Source of the DNA: Deltaproteobacteria bacterium | Lineage (GTDB): Bacteria; Desulfobacterota; SM23-61 | Direction of reading: 5' to 3' | Assembly (NCBI GenBank): GCA_026388915.1 | Contig: JAPLIW010000408.1 | Coordinates: 1-14,851 of the forward strand | Length of the DNA stretch: 14,851 bases | Shown here: in pieces, positions 1-7,266 of the stretch | Layout: each line of letters opens with the position of its first letter | Position numbering within the stretch: position 1 is the stretch's first letter | Notes under the pieces: model-generated | What the model was told of the DNA's origin: nothing | The model's database searches: none | The model's input: the letters and a program-made list of their open reading frames with translations, nothing else | Position numbers and translations under genes: made by a program

Positions 1-2
1 TC

Positions 3-980
3 CTACTCTACCCCGCCCACCAGGAGGTACAGCAGGGCCATGCGCACGGCCACGCCGTTGGTCACCTGGTCCAGAATCACCGAATAGGGACCATCGGCCA
101 CTTCCGGCGATATTTCTACCCCGCGGTTCATGGGGCCCGGATGCATGATCAGCACATCGGGTTTGGCCTTCTTGAGCGCCTCCAGGTTCAAACCGAAAAA
201 CCGGGAATATTCCCGCAGTGTGGGGAAGAAGCCCCCCCCCTGGCGCTCGAGCTGGATGCGCAGCATCATGATCACGTCCATCTCCGGAATCAGCTCCCGC
301 AGGCTGCTGTGCCACCGGACCCCCAGTCCTTCAATCTCCGGGGGCTTCATCGTCGGCGGGCCGGTGAGGTACACCTCCGCCCCCAGCTTGGTGAAGCCAT
401 AGATGTTCGACCGGGCCACCCGGCTGTGGAGAATATCCCCGGCGATGGCCACCTTGAGTCCGGCCAATCCCCCCTTCTTCTCCCGCACGGTAAACATGTC
501 CAGGAGGGCCTGGGTGGGATGCTCGTTGGCCCCGTCCCCGGCGTTGATGACCGGCATCCGCATCAGGCGTGCCAGTAGGTGGGGAGCCCCGGCCGCGGAG
601 TGCCGCAGGACGATGCAATCGGGATTCATGGCCTCCAGGTTCTTGGCCGTATCGATCAGCGTCTCCCCCTTGACCAGACTGCTGCCGGAGGTGGAGATGT
701 TGATGGTGTCCGCGCTCAACCGCTTGGCCGCGATTTCAAAGGAGGTCCGGGTGCGGGTGCTGGCTTCGAAGAAGAAGTTGATGACCGTCTTGCCCCGGAG
801 GGTGGGAACTTTCTTGATCTCCCGGGTGGATACCTCCTTGAACGACTCGGCCGTATCCAGGATGAGCTCGATGTCCGAAACGCTCAGGCCCTGGATTCCC
901 AACAGGTCTTTCCCGGCCAGGCGTCGCGCGGGGCGCTCCGCCAGCTCCTGGCCCGATCCCCGGTTCTTTTCGTCTACCAT
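3..980 (-). CDS. pyrB: Aspartate carbamoyltransferase, catalytic subunit
   Basis: Condenses carbamoyl phosphate with aspartate, the first committed step of de novo pyrimidine synthesis, in the cytoplasm. The 325-residue product has the family's marks: the carbamoyl-phosphate loop STRTRTS (74-80), SLVKGET (101-107), HPTQ (154-157), GDILHSRVARSN (181-192), MLRIQLERQ (239-247) and HPGPMNRGVE (280-289). The length is normal for a catalytic chain with a short N-terminal extension. The ATG at 980 is supported by GGAGGAG at 986-992, five bases upstream. The TAG is at 3-5, so the gene is complete and what follows (often pyrC) lies outside the window. No regulatory chain (pyrI) is seen. Oddity: a run of nine G on the coding strand (232-240) encodes Gly248-250, an unstable tract inside an essential-type gene. 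The likely regulator PyrR is encoded upstream, but 342 bp of repeat-rich DNA separates them. Confidence 0.97.
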   Translation of the reverse strand: MVDEKNRGSGQELAERPARRLAGKDLLGIQGLSVSDIELILDTAESFKEVSTREIKKVPTLRGKTVINFFFEASTRTRTSFEIAAKRLSADTINISTSGSSLVKGETLIDTAKNLEAMNPDCIVLRHSAAGAPHLLARLMRMPVINAGDGANEHPTQALLDMFTVREKKGGLAGLKVAIAGDILHSRVARSNIYGFTKLGAEVYLTGPPTMKPPEIEGLGVRWHSSLRELIPEMDVIMMLRIQLERQGGGFFPTLREYSRFFGLNLEALKKAKPDVLIMHPGPMNRGVEISPEVADGPYSVILDQVTNGVAVRMALLYLLVGGVE

Positions 981-1322
981 TTTTGCTCCTCCAGACTCTT
1001 ACAGAGGACCGTGAGGGTTACCAGCAATTCGAAATCCGTAAAAACCTTATGGGACACAGATGAATACAAATGAAAAATGCCTAACGTCAAAAACAGGGTT
1101 TTATCGCCTTTGACTCCGAACTCCGTAGGGGCGCGCGGCAGCGCGCCCCTACAAACTCCGAACTTTTTTGGACGCGGATAAACACGGATGAAGCCTCAGG
1201 GATAAATACGAATGTCTGAAGAAACTTATTTGAGCCTTGCGCATGGTGGAGCTTTTCTAAACCGTAGCCTTTATATCTCTGCGTAATCTGCGAAACCTGC
1301 GGATAAACCCTTATTGATATTC
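981..1322. repeat. pyrR-pyrB intergenic region filled with degenerate repeats
   Basis: No credible gene lies in these 342 bases. Apart from the pyrB ribosome-binding site it holds several degenerate repeat units. One at about 1051-1077 contains GACACAGATGAATACAAATG. A related one at about 1169-1210 contains GGACGCGGATAAACACGGAT. A CTCTGCG-type unit lies at about 1276-1310. A separate 12-bp perfect hairpin sits in the middle. I could not identify a convincing promoter or a PyrR-responsive attenuator: no terminator-like hairpin with a T run precedes pyrB. The CTCTGCG-type unit recurs at 2761, 10621 and 14690. Confidence 0.7.
1125..1152. repeat. Perfect 12-bp inverted repeat (GTAGGGGCGCGC hairpin)
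   Basis: GTAGGGGCGCGC (1125-1136) and its exact reverse complement (1141-1152) are separated by the four bases GGCA. The element is flanked by the direct repeat AACTCCG (1119-1125 and 1154-1160), as if placed inside an AACTCCG-rich stretch. There is no T run directly after either arm, so it is not a standard intrinsic terminator. It resembles the dispersed GTAGGGGC palindromes found between genes in many Gram-negative genomes. Confidence 0.85.
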
Positions 1323-1874
1323 CTATTCAGGTATGATTTCCTGCACCACCACCCGGTCCTGCCCCTCCAGCTCCCGGAAGGTGACGGTCACTTCCTCCTG
1401 GGGGGTGGTGATGATCTTTTTGCCCACATAATCGGCCTGGATGGGAAGTTCCCGGTGTCCCCGGTCCACCAGGACCGCCAGCTGGATGAACTGGGGCCGG
1501 CCGAAATCAATCAGGGCGTCCATGGCGGCGCGCACGGTCCTTCCCGTATAGAGAACGTCGTCCACCAGGACGACCTTTTTTTCTTTCAGGGAGAAGGGGA
1601 TCTCCGTCTTTCCCACCAGGGGCCGGGGAAGACCGATGGCGAAATCGTCCCGGTACAGGGTGATGTCGATGATCCCGGAGGGGACCCGCACTTTTTCCAT
1701 CTGTCCAATCTTATCCCGGATCCGTTCCGCCAGGTACACCCCGCCCGTGCGGATGCCGATGAGGGCCAGATCCTTCACCCCCTGATTGCGTTCCAGGATC
1801 TCATGGGTGATGCGCGCGAGCGCCCGCTCCATGGTCTCCTCATCCATGACCGTTTCTTTGTCCCGTCGCTTCAT
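1323..1874 (-). CDS. pyrR: PyrR: bifunctional pyr operon regulator / uracil phosphoribosyltransferase
   Basis: A 183-residue phosphoribosyltransferase-fold protein of the PyrR family. In Bacillus PyrR binds pyr mRNA in a UMP-dependent way to promote termination, and it has uracil phosphoribosyltransferase activity. Seen here: the PRPP-binding motif VVLVDDVLYTGRT (101-113), the N-terminal helix DEETMERALARITHEILERN typical of PyrR, IRTGGVYLAERI (41-52) and GIIDITLYRDD (67-77). The length matches the family. The ATG at 1874 is preceded by an AAGGAAAAAGG-type site that overlaps the lepB stop codon. Only 13 bp separate lepB from pyrR, so the two are probably cotranscribed. pyrB lies downstream on the same strand. 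Whether PyrR acts on an RNA target here cannot be read from the sequence, because no classical attenuator was found in front of pyrB. Confidence 0.95.
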   Translation of the reverse strand: MKRRDKETVMDEETMERALARITHEILERNQGVKDLALIGIRTGGVYLAERIRDKIGQMEKVRVPSGIIDITLYRDDFAIGLPRPLVGKTEIPFSLKEKKVVLVDDVLYTGRTVRAAMDALIDFGRPQFIQLAVLVDRGHRELPIQADYVGKKIITTPQEEVTVTFRELEGQDRVVVQEIIPE

Positions 1875-1887
1875 GTTGCCTTTTTCC

Positions 1888-2553
1888 TTAACGGATCAGG
1901 TGGCCGATTCTATTCCATCGAACCTTTATGGATAGAAAATCCATAGACCCTGAAAAATAAACGATGAAAGCTTTCCCCTTCACCTCCTGGACTGGAACAA
2001 ACCCCCAGAAGCGGCTGTCCAGGCTCCGGTCCCGGTTGTCCCCCAGGACGAAGAGCTTTCCCGGGGGGACGGTCACCGGTCCGAAATTGTCCCGTTTCTG
2101 GGCATCCCCGGGCTGGGGGGTTTCCTCCTTGTATACGGCGTGGGGATCGTAGGCTTCCGCCCCGTTGATGTAGAGTTTTTTATTCACCATCTTCACCGTG
2201 TCCCCCTCCACGGCGATCACCCGCTTGATAAAATCCTTCTCCGGCTCCAGGGGATAGGCAAACACCACGACGTCCTCCCTCTGGGGCTGCTCCCAAGCCC
2301 AGAAGGACAGGCCGGTGAAGGGGATTTTGACCCCGTAGATGAACTTGTTCACCAGAATGTGGTCCCCGATCTCCAGGGTGGGCTCCATGGACCCCGAGGG
2401 GATTTTGAAGGCCTGGACGATGAAGGTGCGGATCAACAAGGCCAGCACGAGGGCCACCAGGATCGCCTCGGCGTATTCCCGAAAGGCGGATTTTCTCTTG
2501 ATCTCCGGATTCTTCAAAGGCTTTCCTTCCTTCAGGTTCTGATTCTCAGGCAT
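1888..2553 (-). CDS. lepB: Signal peptidase I
   Basis: An inner-membrane serine/lysine protease (family S26) that removes signal peptides from exported proteins. The 221-residue product has an N-terminal membrane anchor (about 28-48, FREYAEAILVALVLALLIRT) and then box B, IPSGSMEPTL, with nucleophile Ser55. Box D, DFIKRVIAVEGD, carries general base Lys110, and box E is GDNRDRSLDSR (171-181). It has a single anchor and a compact periplasmic domain, shorter than the E. coli enzyme but normal for many other bacteria. The ATG at 2553 has a GGAAAGGAA ribosome-binding site. It is the first gene of a lepB-pyrR pair. The upstream gap is repeat-rich and I could not assign a promoter with confidence. 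Confidence 0.97.
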   Translation of the reverse strand: MPENQNLKEGKPLKNPEIKRKSAFREYAEAILVALVLALLIRTFIVQAFKIPSGSMEPTLEIGDHILVNKFIYGVKIPFTGLSFWAWEQPQREDVVVFAYPLEPEKDFIKRVIAVEGDTVKMVNKKLYINGAEAYDPHAVYKEETPQPGDAQKRDNFGPVTVPPGKLFVLGDNRDRSLDSRFWGFVPVQEVKGKAFIVYFSGSMDFLSIKVRWNRIGHLIR

Positions 2554-2843
2554 CGTTCCTTTCCCGTAATCTATTTCCCTGCTCTCAGGGGATTTTTCTC
2601 TGTGCTCTCTGTACTCCTAATCCGCAGACTCTCTCAATCTTGCGAGGAAATGTTCTATGGGCCACGATTCTCTGAAATCCCCCCCAACCCCCCTTTGGAA
2701 AAGGGGGGTGAAGGGGGGATTTCTGGGAGGACGATGCTTGATCTGACATAGCTCTGTGATCTCTGCGTGCTCTGCGGTTCATCTTTTTTTAGTTGCGGCT
2801 CTGCCGCGCTAAGGCCTCTGTGGCGAAATATTTCCTTTCCAAA
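2554..2843. repeat. Repeat-rich intergenic region upstream of lepB
   Basis: Nothing in these 290 bases looks like a gene. Three repeat types are visible. A degenerate CTCTGTG unit lies at about 2596-2630 and a GC-rich palindrome at 2674-2723. A composite unit follows at about 2752-2824, containing GTGATCTCTGCGTGCTCTGC, a T7 run, a small GCGGC/GCCGC hairpin and CTCTGTGGC. A short minus-strand ORF through this region encodes a PPFPKGGWGG-type peptide, which is the usual translation of the palindrome and not a protein. Confidence 0.7.
2674..2723. repeat. GC-rich imperfect palindrome (GGGGGGATTTC type)
   Basis: The left arm GAAATCCCCC...CCCCCCTTT and the right arm AAAAGGGGGG...GGGGGGATTTC are imperfect reverse complements around a TTGG centre. 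This is the common intergenic palindrome seen in many copies in several environmental Gram-negative and cyanobacterial genomes (recalled, not searched). It could form a long stem in RNA or single-stranded DNA. It does not end in a T run suited to terminate either neighbour. Confidence 0.85.
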
Positions 2844-2874
2844 AAGAAAGCCAGGATGCCTCCTGGCTTTCTTT
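2841..2874 (-). terminator. Intrinsic terminator of the ctpA / DUF4013-like unit
   Basis: On the minus strand a perfect 14-bp stem (2843-2856 with 2861-2874, core GAAAGCCAGGA/TCCTGGCTTTC) with a four-base loop runs into TTTTT (complement of 2841-2845). It begins about 20 bases after the stop codon of the membrane-protein gene. This is a textbook rho-independent terminator in the direction of that gene. Confidence 0.92.
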
Positions 2875-2893
2875 CAGGCCGTGACCCCACCGC

Positions 2894-3577
2894 TCACCGG
2901 TTGGCCTCCATGCCCTGACGGCAGAGGCAGCCGAAGAGATGCGCCGCCGCCAGGCTCAGGTAAAAAACCCCGAAAGCATGGAGAACCCAGCCGACGTAAA
3001 GGAAATAGGTTCTCACGAAGAGCAGAACCAGGAGAAAAATCAGGCAGGCGAGCCAGCCGATGAAATATTCCCTCTGCACCACCCAGATTTTTTCCACGAT
3101 GCCGCTCCAGCGGTAGGCGGCGGTAAAGGATTCGTTTTGTCGCGCGTAAAAGGCCAGAGCCATGGGCAGGAGGAAGAAAGCCACCAGGCCCACTCCCAGG
3201 CCCAGGATGATGAACAGAACGCCCAGGAAGGCGGCGAACCCTCCGCTGTCCCAGAGGGCTTTCCCCAGCCAGTAAATCAGCCCGGGGATGATCCAGTACC
3301 CCAGGGAGAGAAGAAAAACAAAGAGACCCATGGTGAACAGCTCTCCCCAATCTGCCCAGGCCGGAAGGGGTCCCCCGGCGCCCCCTAGGTGATCCCGGAA
3401 AACTTTATAGGCATACCCCAGGGGGAGAAAGGCGATGAGGATGCAGAAAATCCACCCCATCCAGGGAAGGAAGCCGAGCAGGCTGCCCAGGACATACAGG
3501 ATCCCGCCGAACGCAAACTTGGGCCCCCACCCCTCGCCGGTCAGAGGGTACCGGAAAGATTTTTCCAGATCCCCCAT
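2894..3577 (-). CDS. DUF4013-like polytopic membrane protein
   Basis: A 227-residue hydrophobic protein of unknown function. Potential membrane segments lie at about 22-58 (probably two), 82-105, 113-142, 172-188 and 192-217. The motif GGPLPAWADWGELFTMGL (68-85), following a segment that ends in PLGYAYKVFRDHL, resembles the DUF4013 family as I remember it. The reading frame extends 9 codons upstream to a TTG that would overlap the ctpA stop. I chose the ATG at 3577 because GGAGGAAAGG lies just upstream of it, which leaves a 23-bp gap to ctpA. It is the last gene before a strong terminator, so it is probably cotranscribed with ctpA. Two cysteines near the C-terminus (GCLCRQ) could lie at the membrane surface. 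No catalytic motif is visible. Confidence 0.8.
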   Translation of the reverse strand: MGDLEKSFRYPLTGEGWGPKFAFGGILYVLGSLLGFLPWMGWIFCILIAFLPLGYAYKVFRDHLGGAGGPLPAWADWGELFTMGLFVFLLSLGYWIIPGLIYWLGKALWDSGGFAAFLGVLFIILGLGVGLVAFFLLPMALAFYARQNESFTAAYRWSGIVEKIWVVQREYFIGWLACLIFLLVLLFVRTYFLYVGWVLHAFGVFYLSLAAAHLFGCLCRQGMEANR

Positions 3578-3600
3578 GATCCTTTCCTCCGTCACGGCCT

Positions 3601-4938
3601 TCAAGCCGGGTTCTTCTTGCTCACTTTATTCAGAATCTGCCAGGTTTTCAAGAGCTCCAGGGCCCGGTCCAGCGGCGGGTCCTCGGTGGATTGCGGGGCC
3701 GCCGCGGCCTCCGGCTTCTTGGCCGGATCCGAGGGTTTTTGCGGGGCCGCCTTTTCCCCTTCCCCCTGGAGGTGGTGTTCCAGGTCCTTCTCCCGCATGA
3801 AGCGCGGCACAGCGTTCCGTTTCCCTTCTGGGACCATGTCCGCCACCACGATATCCGGGATAATCCCATGAGCCTGGATGACCCGGCCGTTGGGGGTATA
3901 GTACCGGGCCGTGGTCAGGCGGAGGGCCGAGCCGTCTTCCAGGGGAATGATGGTCTGGACCGAACCCTTGCCGAAGGTCTGGCTCCCCAAGACCACCGCC
4001 CGGCCGTGATCCTGCAGCGCTCCGGCCACGATTTCCGAGGCGCTGGCGCTGCCCCCGTTGACCAGGACGATGATGGGGTACTCGCGTGTTTTTTCCTTCT
4101 TCTGGACGAAGAACTTCATCTTCTGGCCTTCCACCCGGCCTTCGGTGTAGACGATCATTCCCGAGTCCAGAAACAGGTCGGCCACCTTCACCGCCTGTTC
4201 CAGCAGCCCTCCCGGGTTGTTGCGCAGGTCGAGGATCAGCCCTCTCAGGGGTCCGTCCTGGGTTTCCAGTTTTTTCAGGGCGTCCTCCATGTCGGGGAAC
4301 GTTCTTTCGATGAACTGGGAGAGCTTAAGGTACCCGTACCCCGGCTCCAGCGTCCGGGAGCGGACGCTCCGGATGGGGATGATGGCCCGGGTGAGGGTGA
4401 GGTCCTTGGGTTCGGTGAACCCCTGGCGCATGATGGTGATGGTCACCTGGCTGCCCTGGGGCCCGCGCATGAGTTTCACGGCCTCCATCAGGGTTACGTC
4501 TTTGGTCGATTTCCCGTCGATGCGCAGGATCAGGTCGCCACTCTGGATTCCGGCCCGCGAAGCGGGGGTGTCCTCGATGGGCGCCACCACGGTCAGGACC
4601 TTGTCGCGGATGGTGATTTCGAACCCGATCCCCCCGAAGCTGCCCCGCGTCTCGGTCTGCATCTCCTTGTAAATCTCCGGGGTCATGTAGGTGCTGTGGG
4701 GGTCCAGGGTCTCCAGCATGCCGTTGATCGCCCCGTTGATGAGGTTGTCGGCCTTCACCGGCTCCACATAGTTCCGCTCCACGATGGTGAAGACGTCGGC
4801 CAGAACCTTCAGCTTTCCATAGGCCGATTCCATATCCGCCCCCACGCGCCGGGCGTGGGTCAGGCCCAGGTAGATTCCCAGAAAAAAGAAGACAAAGACC
4901 ACGGCAAAAAATTTCTTTTTGTTCATCCAACCGCTCAT
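3601..4938 (-). CDS. ctpA: C-terminal processing peptidase, S41 family
   Basis: A periplasmic serine/lysine protease that trims or degrades envelope proteins from their C-terminus; in several bacteria it controls peptidoglycan hydrolases. The 445-residue product starts with an uncleaved-type signal anchor (about 8-26). It is followed by the helical region LADVFTIVERNYVEPV (46-61), a PDZ domain (about 100-172, with GSFGGIGFEI and AGIQSGDLILRIDG) and the protease core. The Ser-Lys dyad is Ser299 in NGGSASASEIVAGAL and Lys324 in TFGKGSVQT. The 25-residue spacing is the one known from Prc and plant CtpA. A Lys/Pro/Ala-rich linker (about 393-420) precedes a short C-terminal helix. The ATG at 4938 has GGAAGGAG upstream. 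A small hairpin (CCGCCGA/TCGGCGG, 4956-4971) lies just before the ribosome-binding site. It follows envC after 203 bp. Confidence 0.96.
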   Translation of the reverse strand: MSGWMNKKKFFAVVFVFFFLGIYLGLTHARRVGADMESAYGKLKVLADVFTIVERNYVEPVKADNLINGAINGMLETLDPHSTYMTPEIYKEMQTETRGSFGGIGFEITIRDKVLTVVAPIEDTPASRAGIQSGDLILRIDGKSTKDVTLMEAVKLMRGPQGSQVTITIMRQGFTEPKDLTLTRAIIPIRSVRSRTLEPGYGYLKLSQFIERTFPDMEDALKKLETQDGPLRGLILDLRNNPGGLLEQAVKVADLFLDSGMIVYTEGRVEGQKMKFFVQKKEKTREYPIIVLVNGGSASASEIVAGALQDHGRAVVLGSQTFGKGSVQTIIPLEDGSALRLTTARYYTPNGRVIQAHGIIPDIVVADMVPEGKRNAVPRFMREKDLEHHLQGEGEKAAPQKPSDPAKKPEAAAAPQSTEDPPLDRALELLKTWQILNKVSKKNPA

Positions 4939-4955
4939 CGACTTCTCCTTCCCAC

Positions 4956-4971
4956 CCGCCGACCTCGGCGG
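4956..4971 (-). promoter_or_regulatory. Short hairpin immediately upstream of the ctpA ribosome-binding site
   Basis: CCGCCGA and TCGGCGG flank two bases, forming a GC-rich stem of about 6 bp with a small loop in the ctpA leader. It ends a few bases before the GGAAGGAG site. It could influence translation or mRNA stability, but a chance palindrome in GC-rich DNA is also possible. I found no convincing promoter in the 203-bp envC-ctpA gap. Confidence 0.35.
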
Positions 4972-5141
4972 ATGGATGTACGGCCCTTCACCGGGCTCTC
5001 GAAAAACCCTCGGGCCTTTTTTCGCTTCTTTATTGGCACCCGTCCGGAAATGCCGTTTTTCCCTCCCCCTTGAAAGGCTGGCTCATAATCCGTCTGCTGC
5101 CCGGCCCAGGGGCAAGGGAAGAGGCAGTTTCCGGGCGGAGA

Positions 5142-6326
5142 CTAATGGCCCAGCCACGCCCCGGGATCCAGGGGCTTTCCCCGCTGCCGGATCTCAAAAT
5201 AGAGGCAGGGGCCCTTGAGCGAGCCCGTGTCTCCCACCAGAGCCACCACGTCTCCCGTCCGGACTTCTTCCCCCACCGCCTTGAGGAGCGCGGAGGCGTG
5301 TCCGGAAAGAGTATAATATCCTTCCCCGTGATCGATGATCAAAATTTTACCGTATCCCTTGAACCAGTCCGAATAGAGGACCCGTCCCTCGTGAACGGCC
5401 CGGATACCGGCCCCCAGGGGCGCTTCGATTTCGATCCCTTTCTGCACCGTAAAGGTGTTGAACTTCGGATTCTCGTTCTTGCCGAAGGTGCTCAGAATCT
5501 TTCCCCTCACCGGGAAGGGCAGCTTTCCCCGCAGGGCCCCGAAACCCCTGGCCGAGGGGACAAAGGTCTTCTCCTTGGCCTTTTCCTGCAGTTCCTTCTC
5601 CAGCCGGTTGATCAGGCCCTGCAGCTGGGCCGAGGCCGCCTCCAGCTCCCGGATGGCCGCCAGATGGACCTGCTTCCGCTGCCGCACGGCGTCGAGGATC
5701 ATTCCCTTCTGGAGCAGGTCCTTCTGGACTTCCCCCTTTTTCTGCTCGGCCTTCTTCTTCAGGCTTTTCAGCTCCTGTTCATCCTCCACCAGCTGGCGCT
5801 GGTAATTTCCGACCGCCGTCTTGCGTTTCCGGTAATCGTCGATCAGCTGGCGATCCTGTTCCACGATGGAGGTCAGATACCGCCGCGAGCTCAGGAAATC
5901 ATCATAGGTCCCGGAGGAAAAAAGCAGCTGGGGCGTCTCCGTGTCTCCAAACTTGTACAGGGCCACGAGCCGGTCTAGCAGAAGCTTCTCCTGGGCGTCG
6001 ATATTCAGCGTCAGGTGACCCAGGTCCTGATTGGCCCGCTGGACCTTCTTATCCACCCGGGCCAGTTTTTGCTTCAGGGCCTTCAGATCCTTGTCCTTTT
6101 CGATGAGGTTGCGGTCCAGGGTATTGAGCTGGGTGAGGACCGAGGATTCCTTTTTGGTGATATCCCGGATGCGCTGCTTCTCCTCCTGGATCTTCTTCTT
6201 GATCCCCCCCAGCTCTTTTTTGCCCTGGTCCACCCCCTTGGACAGGCCCGGAGGATCGCTCTGGGCCCAGAGACTGCCCGCCAGGAGGGGGATTCCGATG
6301 AGCGCCATCCATCCCCGGATTCTCAA
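5142..6326 (-). CDS. envC: EnvC-like murein hydrolase activator (degenerate LytM domain)
   Basis: A periplasmic partner of FtsEX that activates amidases at the division septum. The 394-residue product has a signal peptide (RIRGWMALIGIPLLAGSLWA, 2-21), two long coiled-coil stretches (about 30-120 and 155-250) and a C-terminal LytM/M23 domain (about 267-392). The metal-site positions of active M23 enzymes are largely lost. The HxGxD motif is Q295-K-G-I-E299, and the last His motif is CLYFEIR (Tyr376); His343 remains. This matches E. coli EnvC, which activates rather than cuts. The start is a TTG at 6326 overlapping the ftsX stop (TTGA), with GGGGAGG about 11 bases upstream. The next ATG (6308) would remove the positively charged n-region of the signal peptide, so the TTG is preferred. 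Confidence 0.92.
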   Translation of the reverse strand: MRIRGWMALIGIPLLAGSLWAQSDPPGLSKGVDQGKKELGGIKKKIQEEKQRIRDITKKESSVLTQLNTLDRNLIEKDKDLKALKQKLARVDKKVQRANQDLGHLTLNIDAQEKLLLDRLVALYKFGDTETPQLLFSSGTYDDFLSSRRYLTSIVEQDRQLIDDYRKRKTAVGNYQRQLVEDEQELKSLKKKAEQKKGEVQKDLLQKGMILDAVRQRKQVHLAAIRELEAASAQLQGLINRLEKELQEKAKEKTFVPSARGFGALRGKLPFPVRGKILSTFGKNENPKFNTFTVQKGIEIEAPLGAGIRAVHEGRVLYSDWFKGYGKILIIDHGEGYYTLSGHASALLKAVGEEVRTGDVVALVGDTGSLKGPCLYFEIRQRGKPLDPGAWLGH

Positions 6327-7210
6327 AGTCGCAGGAACCTCCCCACCGAGACCTGAGTCCCGAAGAGCCCCAGGACCAGACCTCCCAGGGCCACGGCGGC
6401 CATCTGCTCCAGGCTGAGAAACTGGGCCGGAAAATTTCCCAGTAGGTCCTTCAGCGGCTCATAGACCCGGGTCAAAAAGATCTGAAAAAGAGCAAAGAGC
6501 ACGGCCACGGCCAGGACCGCCCCCAGAAATCCCTGGAGGAGCCCTTCGATATAAAAAGGAGCGCGGATGAAAGGCCCGGTCGCTCCCACGGAACGCATGA
6601 CCTCGATCTCCTCCCTTCGGGCGAAGATGCTCAGCCGAATGGTGTTGGAGATGACCACGATGGTGGCCAGGAGGAGGAGCCCCCCCAGGCCCAGGCCCAG
6701 CACCTTCAGGAGCGACATGAACGCGGAGAAACGTTCCAGCCAGTCCGACCCATACTGGATATCTTCGATTTCGGATATGCCCCGCAGCTTTCTGACCAGG
6801 CTCCGGACCCCTTCGGAATTCTGATATTCCCCGCGGAGCCGGATTTCCAGGGAGGCCGGCAGGGGGTTTCGCGGGAGGCCGCGGAGCAGTTCTTTCCGCT
6901 CGGGCATCTTTTCTTCCAGAAGCTTGAGGGCCTCCTCCTTGGAACGGTACTTGATTTCCTGGACTTCCTCAAACCCCAGGATCTTCTCCCGCAGCCGGTT
7001 CAGCGGGTCCTGGCTCAGGGAGCCGCCCAGGTAGGCGGTGACTCGAATCCGGCCCCCCCAGTCTTCCAGCAGCCCCTTGGTGTTGAGGAAAAGAATCAGG
7101 AACACGCCCAGGATCAAAAAAGAGAGGGTAATGGTTCCCAGGGTAATGGCGTTCAGCCATGGGTTCTGGGTCAGGTTTTGCCATGCCTGGCGGAAAAAAT
7201 ATCCCCTCAT
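6323..7210 (-). CDS. ftsX: Cell division permease-like protein FtsX
   Basis: The membrane half of the FtsEX complex, which couples ATP hydrolysis in the cytoplasm to activation of septal peptidoglycan hydrolases through EnvC. The 295-residue product has four membrane segments (about 22-43, 168-190, 222-247 and 267-290). A periplasmic domain lies between the first two (about 44-165). The FtsX/MacB-type core ARREEIEVMRSVGATGPFIRAPFYIEG (197-223) is clear. The open frame runs 45 codons further upstream into ftsE, but the conserved N-terminus MRGYFFRQAWQNLTQNPW marks the ATG at 7210 as the start. AAGGA directly abuts it, so the ribosome-binding site is poor and translation may depend on ftsE, which ends 56 bp upstream. 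The stop codon overlaps the envC start. Confidence 0.94.
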   Translation of the reverse strand: MRGYFFRQAWQNLTQNPWLNAITLGTITLSFLILGVFLILFLNTKGLLEDWGGRIRVTAYLGGSLSQDPLNRLREKILGFEEVQEIKYRSKEEALKLLEEKMPERKELLRGLPRNPLPASLEIRLRGEYQNSEGVRSLVRKLRGISEIEDIQYGSDWLERFSAFMSLLKVLGLGLGGLLLLATIVVISNTIRLSIFARREEIEVMRSVGATGPFIRAPFYIEGLLQGFLGAVLAVAVLFALFQIFLTRVYEPLKDLLGNFPAQFLSLEQMAAVALGGLVLGLFGTQVSVGRFLRL

Positions 7211-7266
7211 TCCTTCGAACCTATGATCCTCCGCGTAAAGCCCGCCTCCTTGCCCAACCGAATCTT

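Noticed and set aside
2585..2782. 65-codon minus-strand frame in the lepB upstream gap
   Set aside because: It encodes the PPFPKGGWGGF peptide produced by the GC-rich palindrome and the CTCTGCG repeat; it shows no ribosome-binding site or homology.
3578..3604. TTG start of the DUF4013-like protein overlapping the ctpA stop
   Set aside because: The ATG at 3577 has a near-perfect GGAGGAAAGG site at suitable distance; nothing comparable precedes the TTG.
3691..5073. Plus-strand open frame of 460 codons opposite ctpA
   Set aside because: It is antisense to a complete, motif-bearing S41 protease gene, and its translation has no recognisable domain. Long antisense frames are expected in GC-rich coding DNA.
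5142..6326. EnvC-like protein as an active M23 endopeptidase
   Set aside because: The HxGxD and final His positions are Gln/Glu and Tyr, so the zinc site is incomplete; the degenerate pattern matches the activator EnvC.
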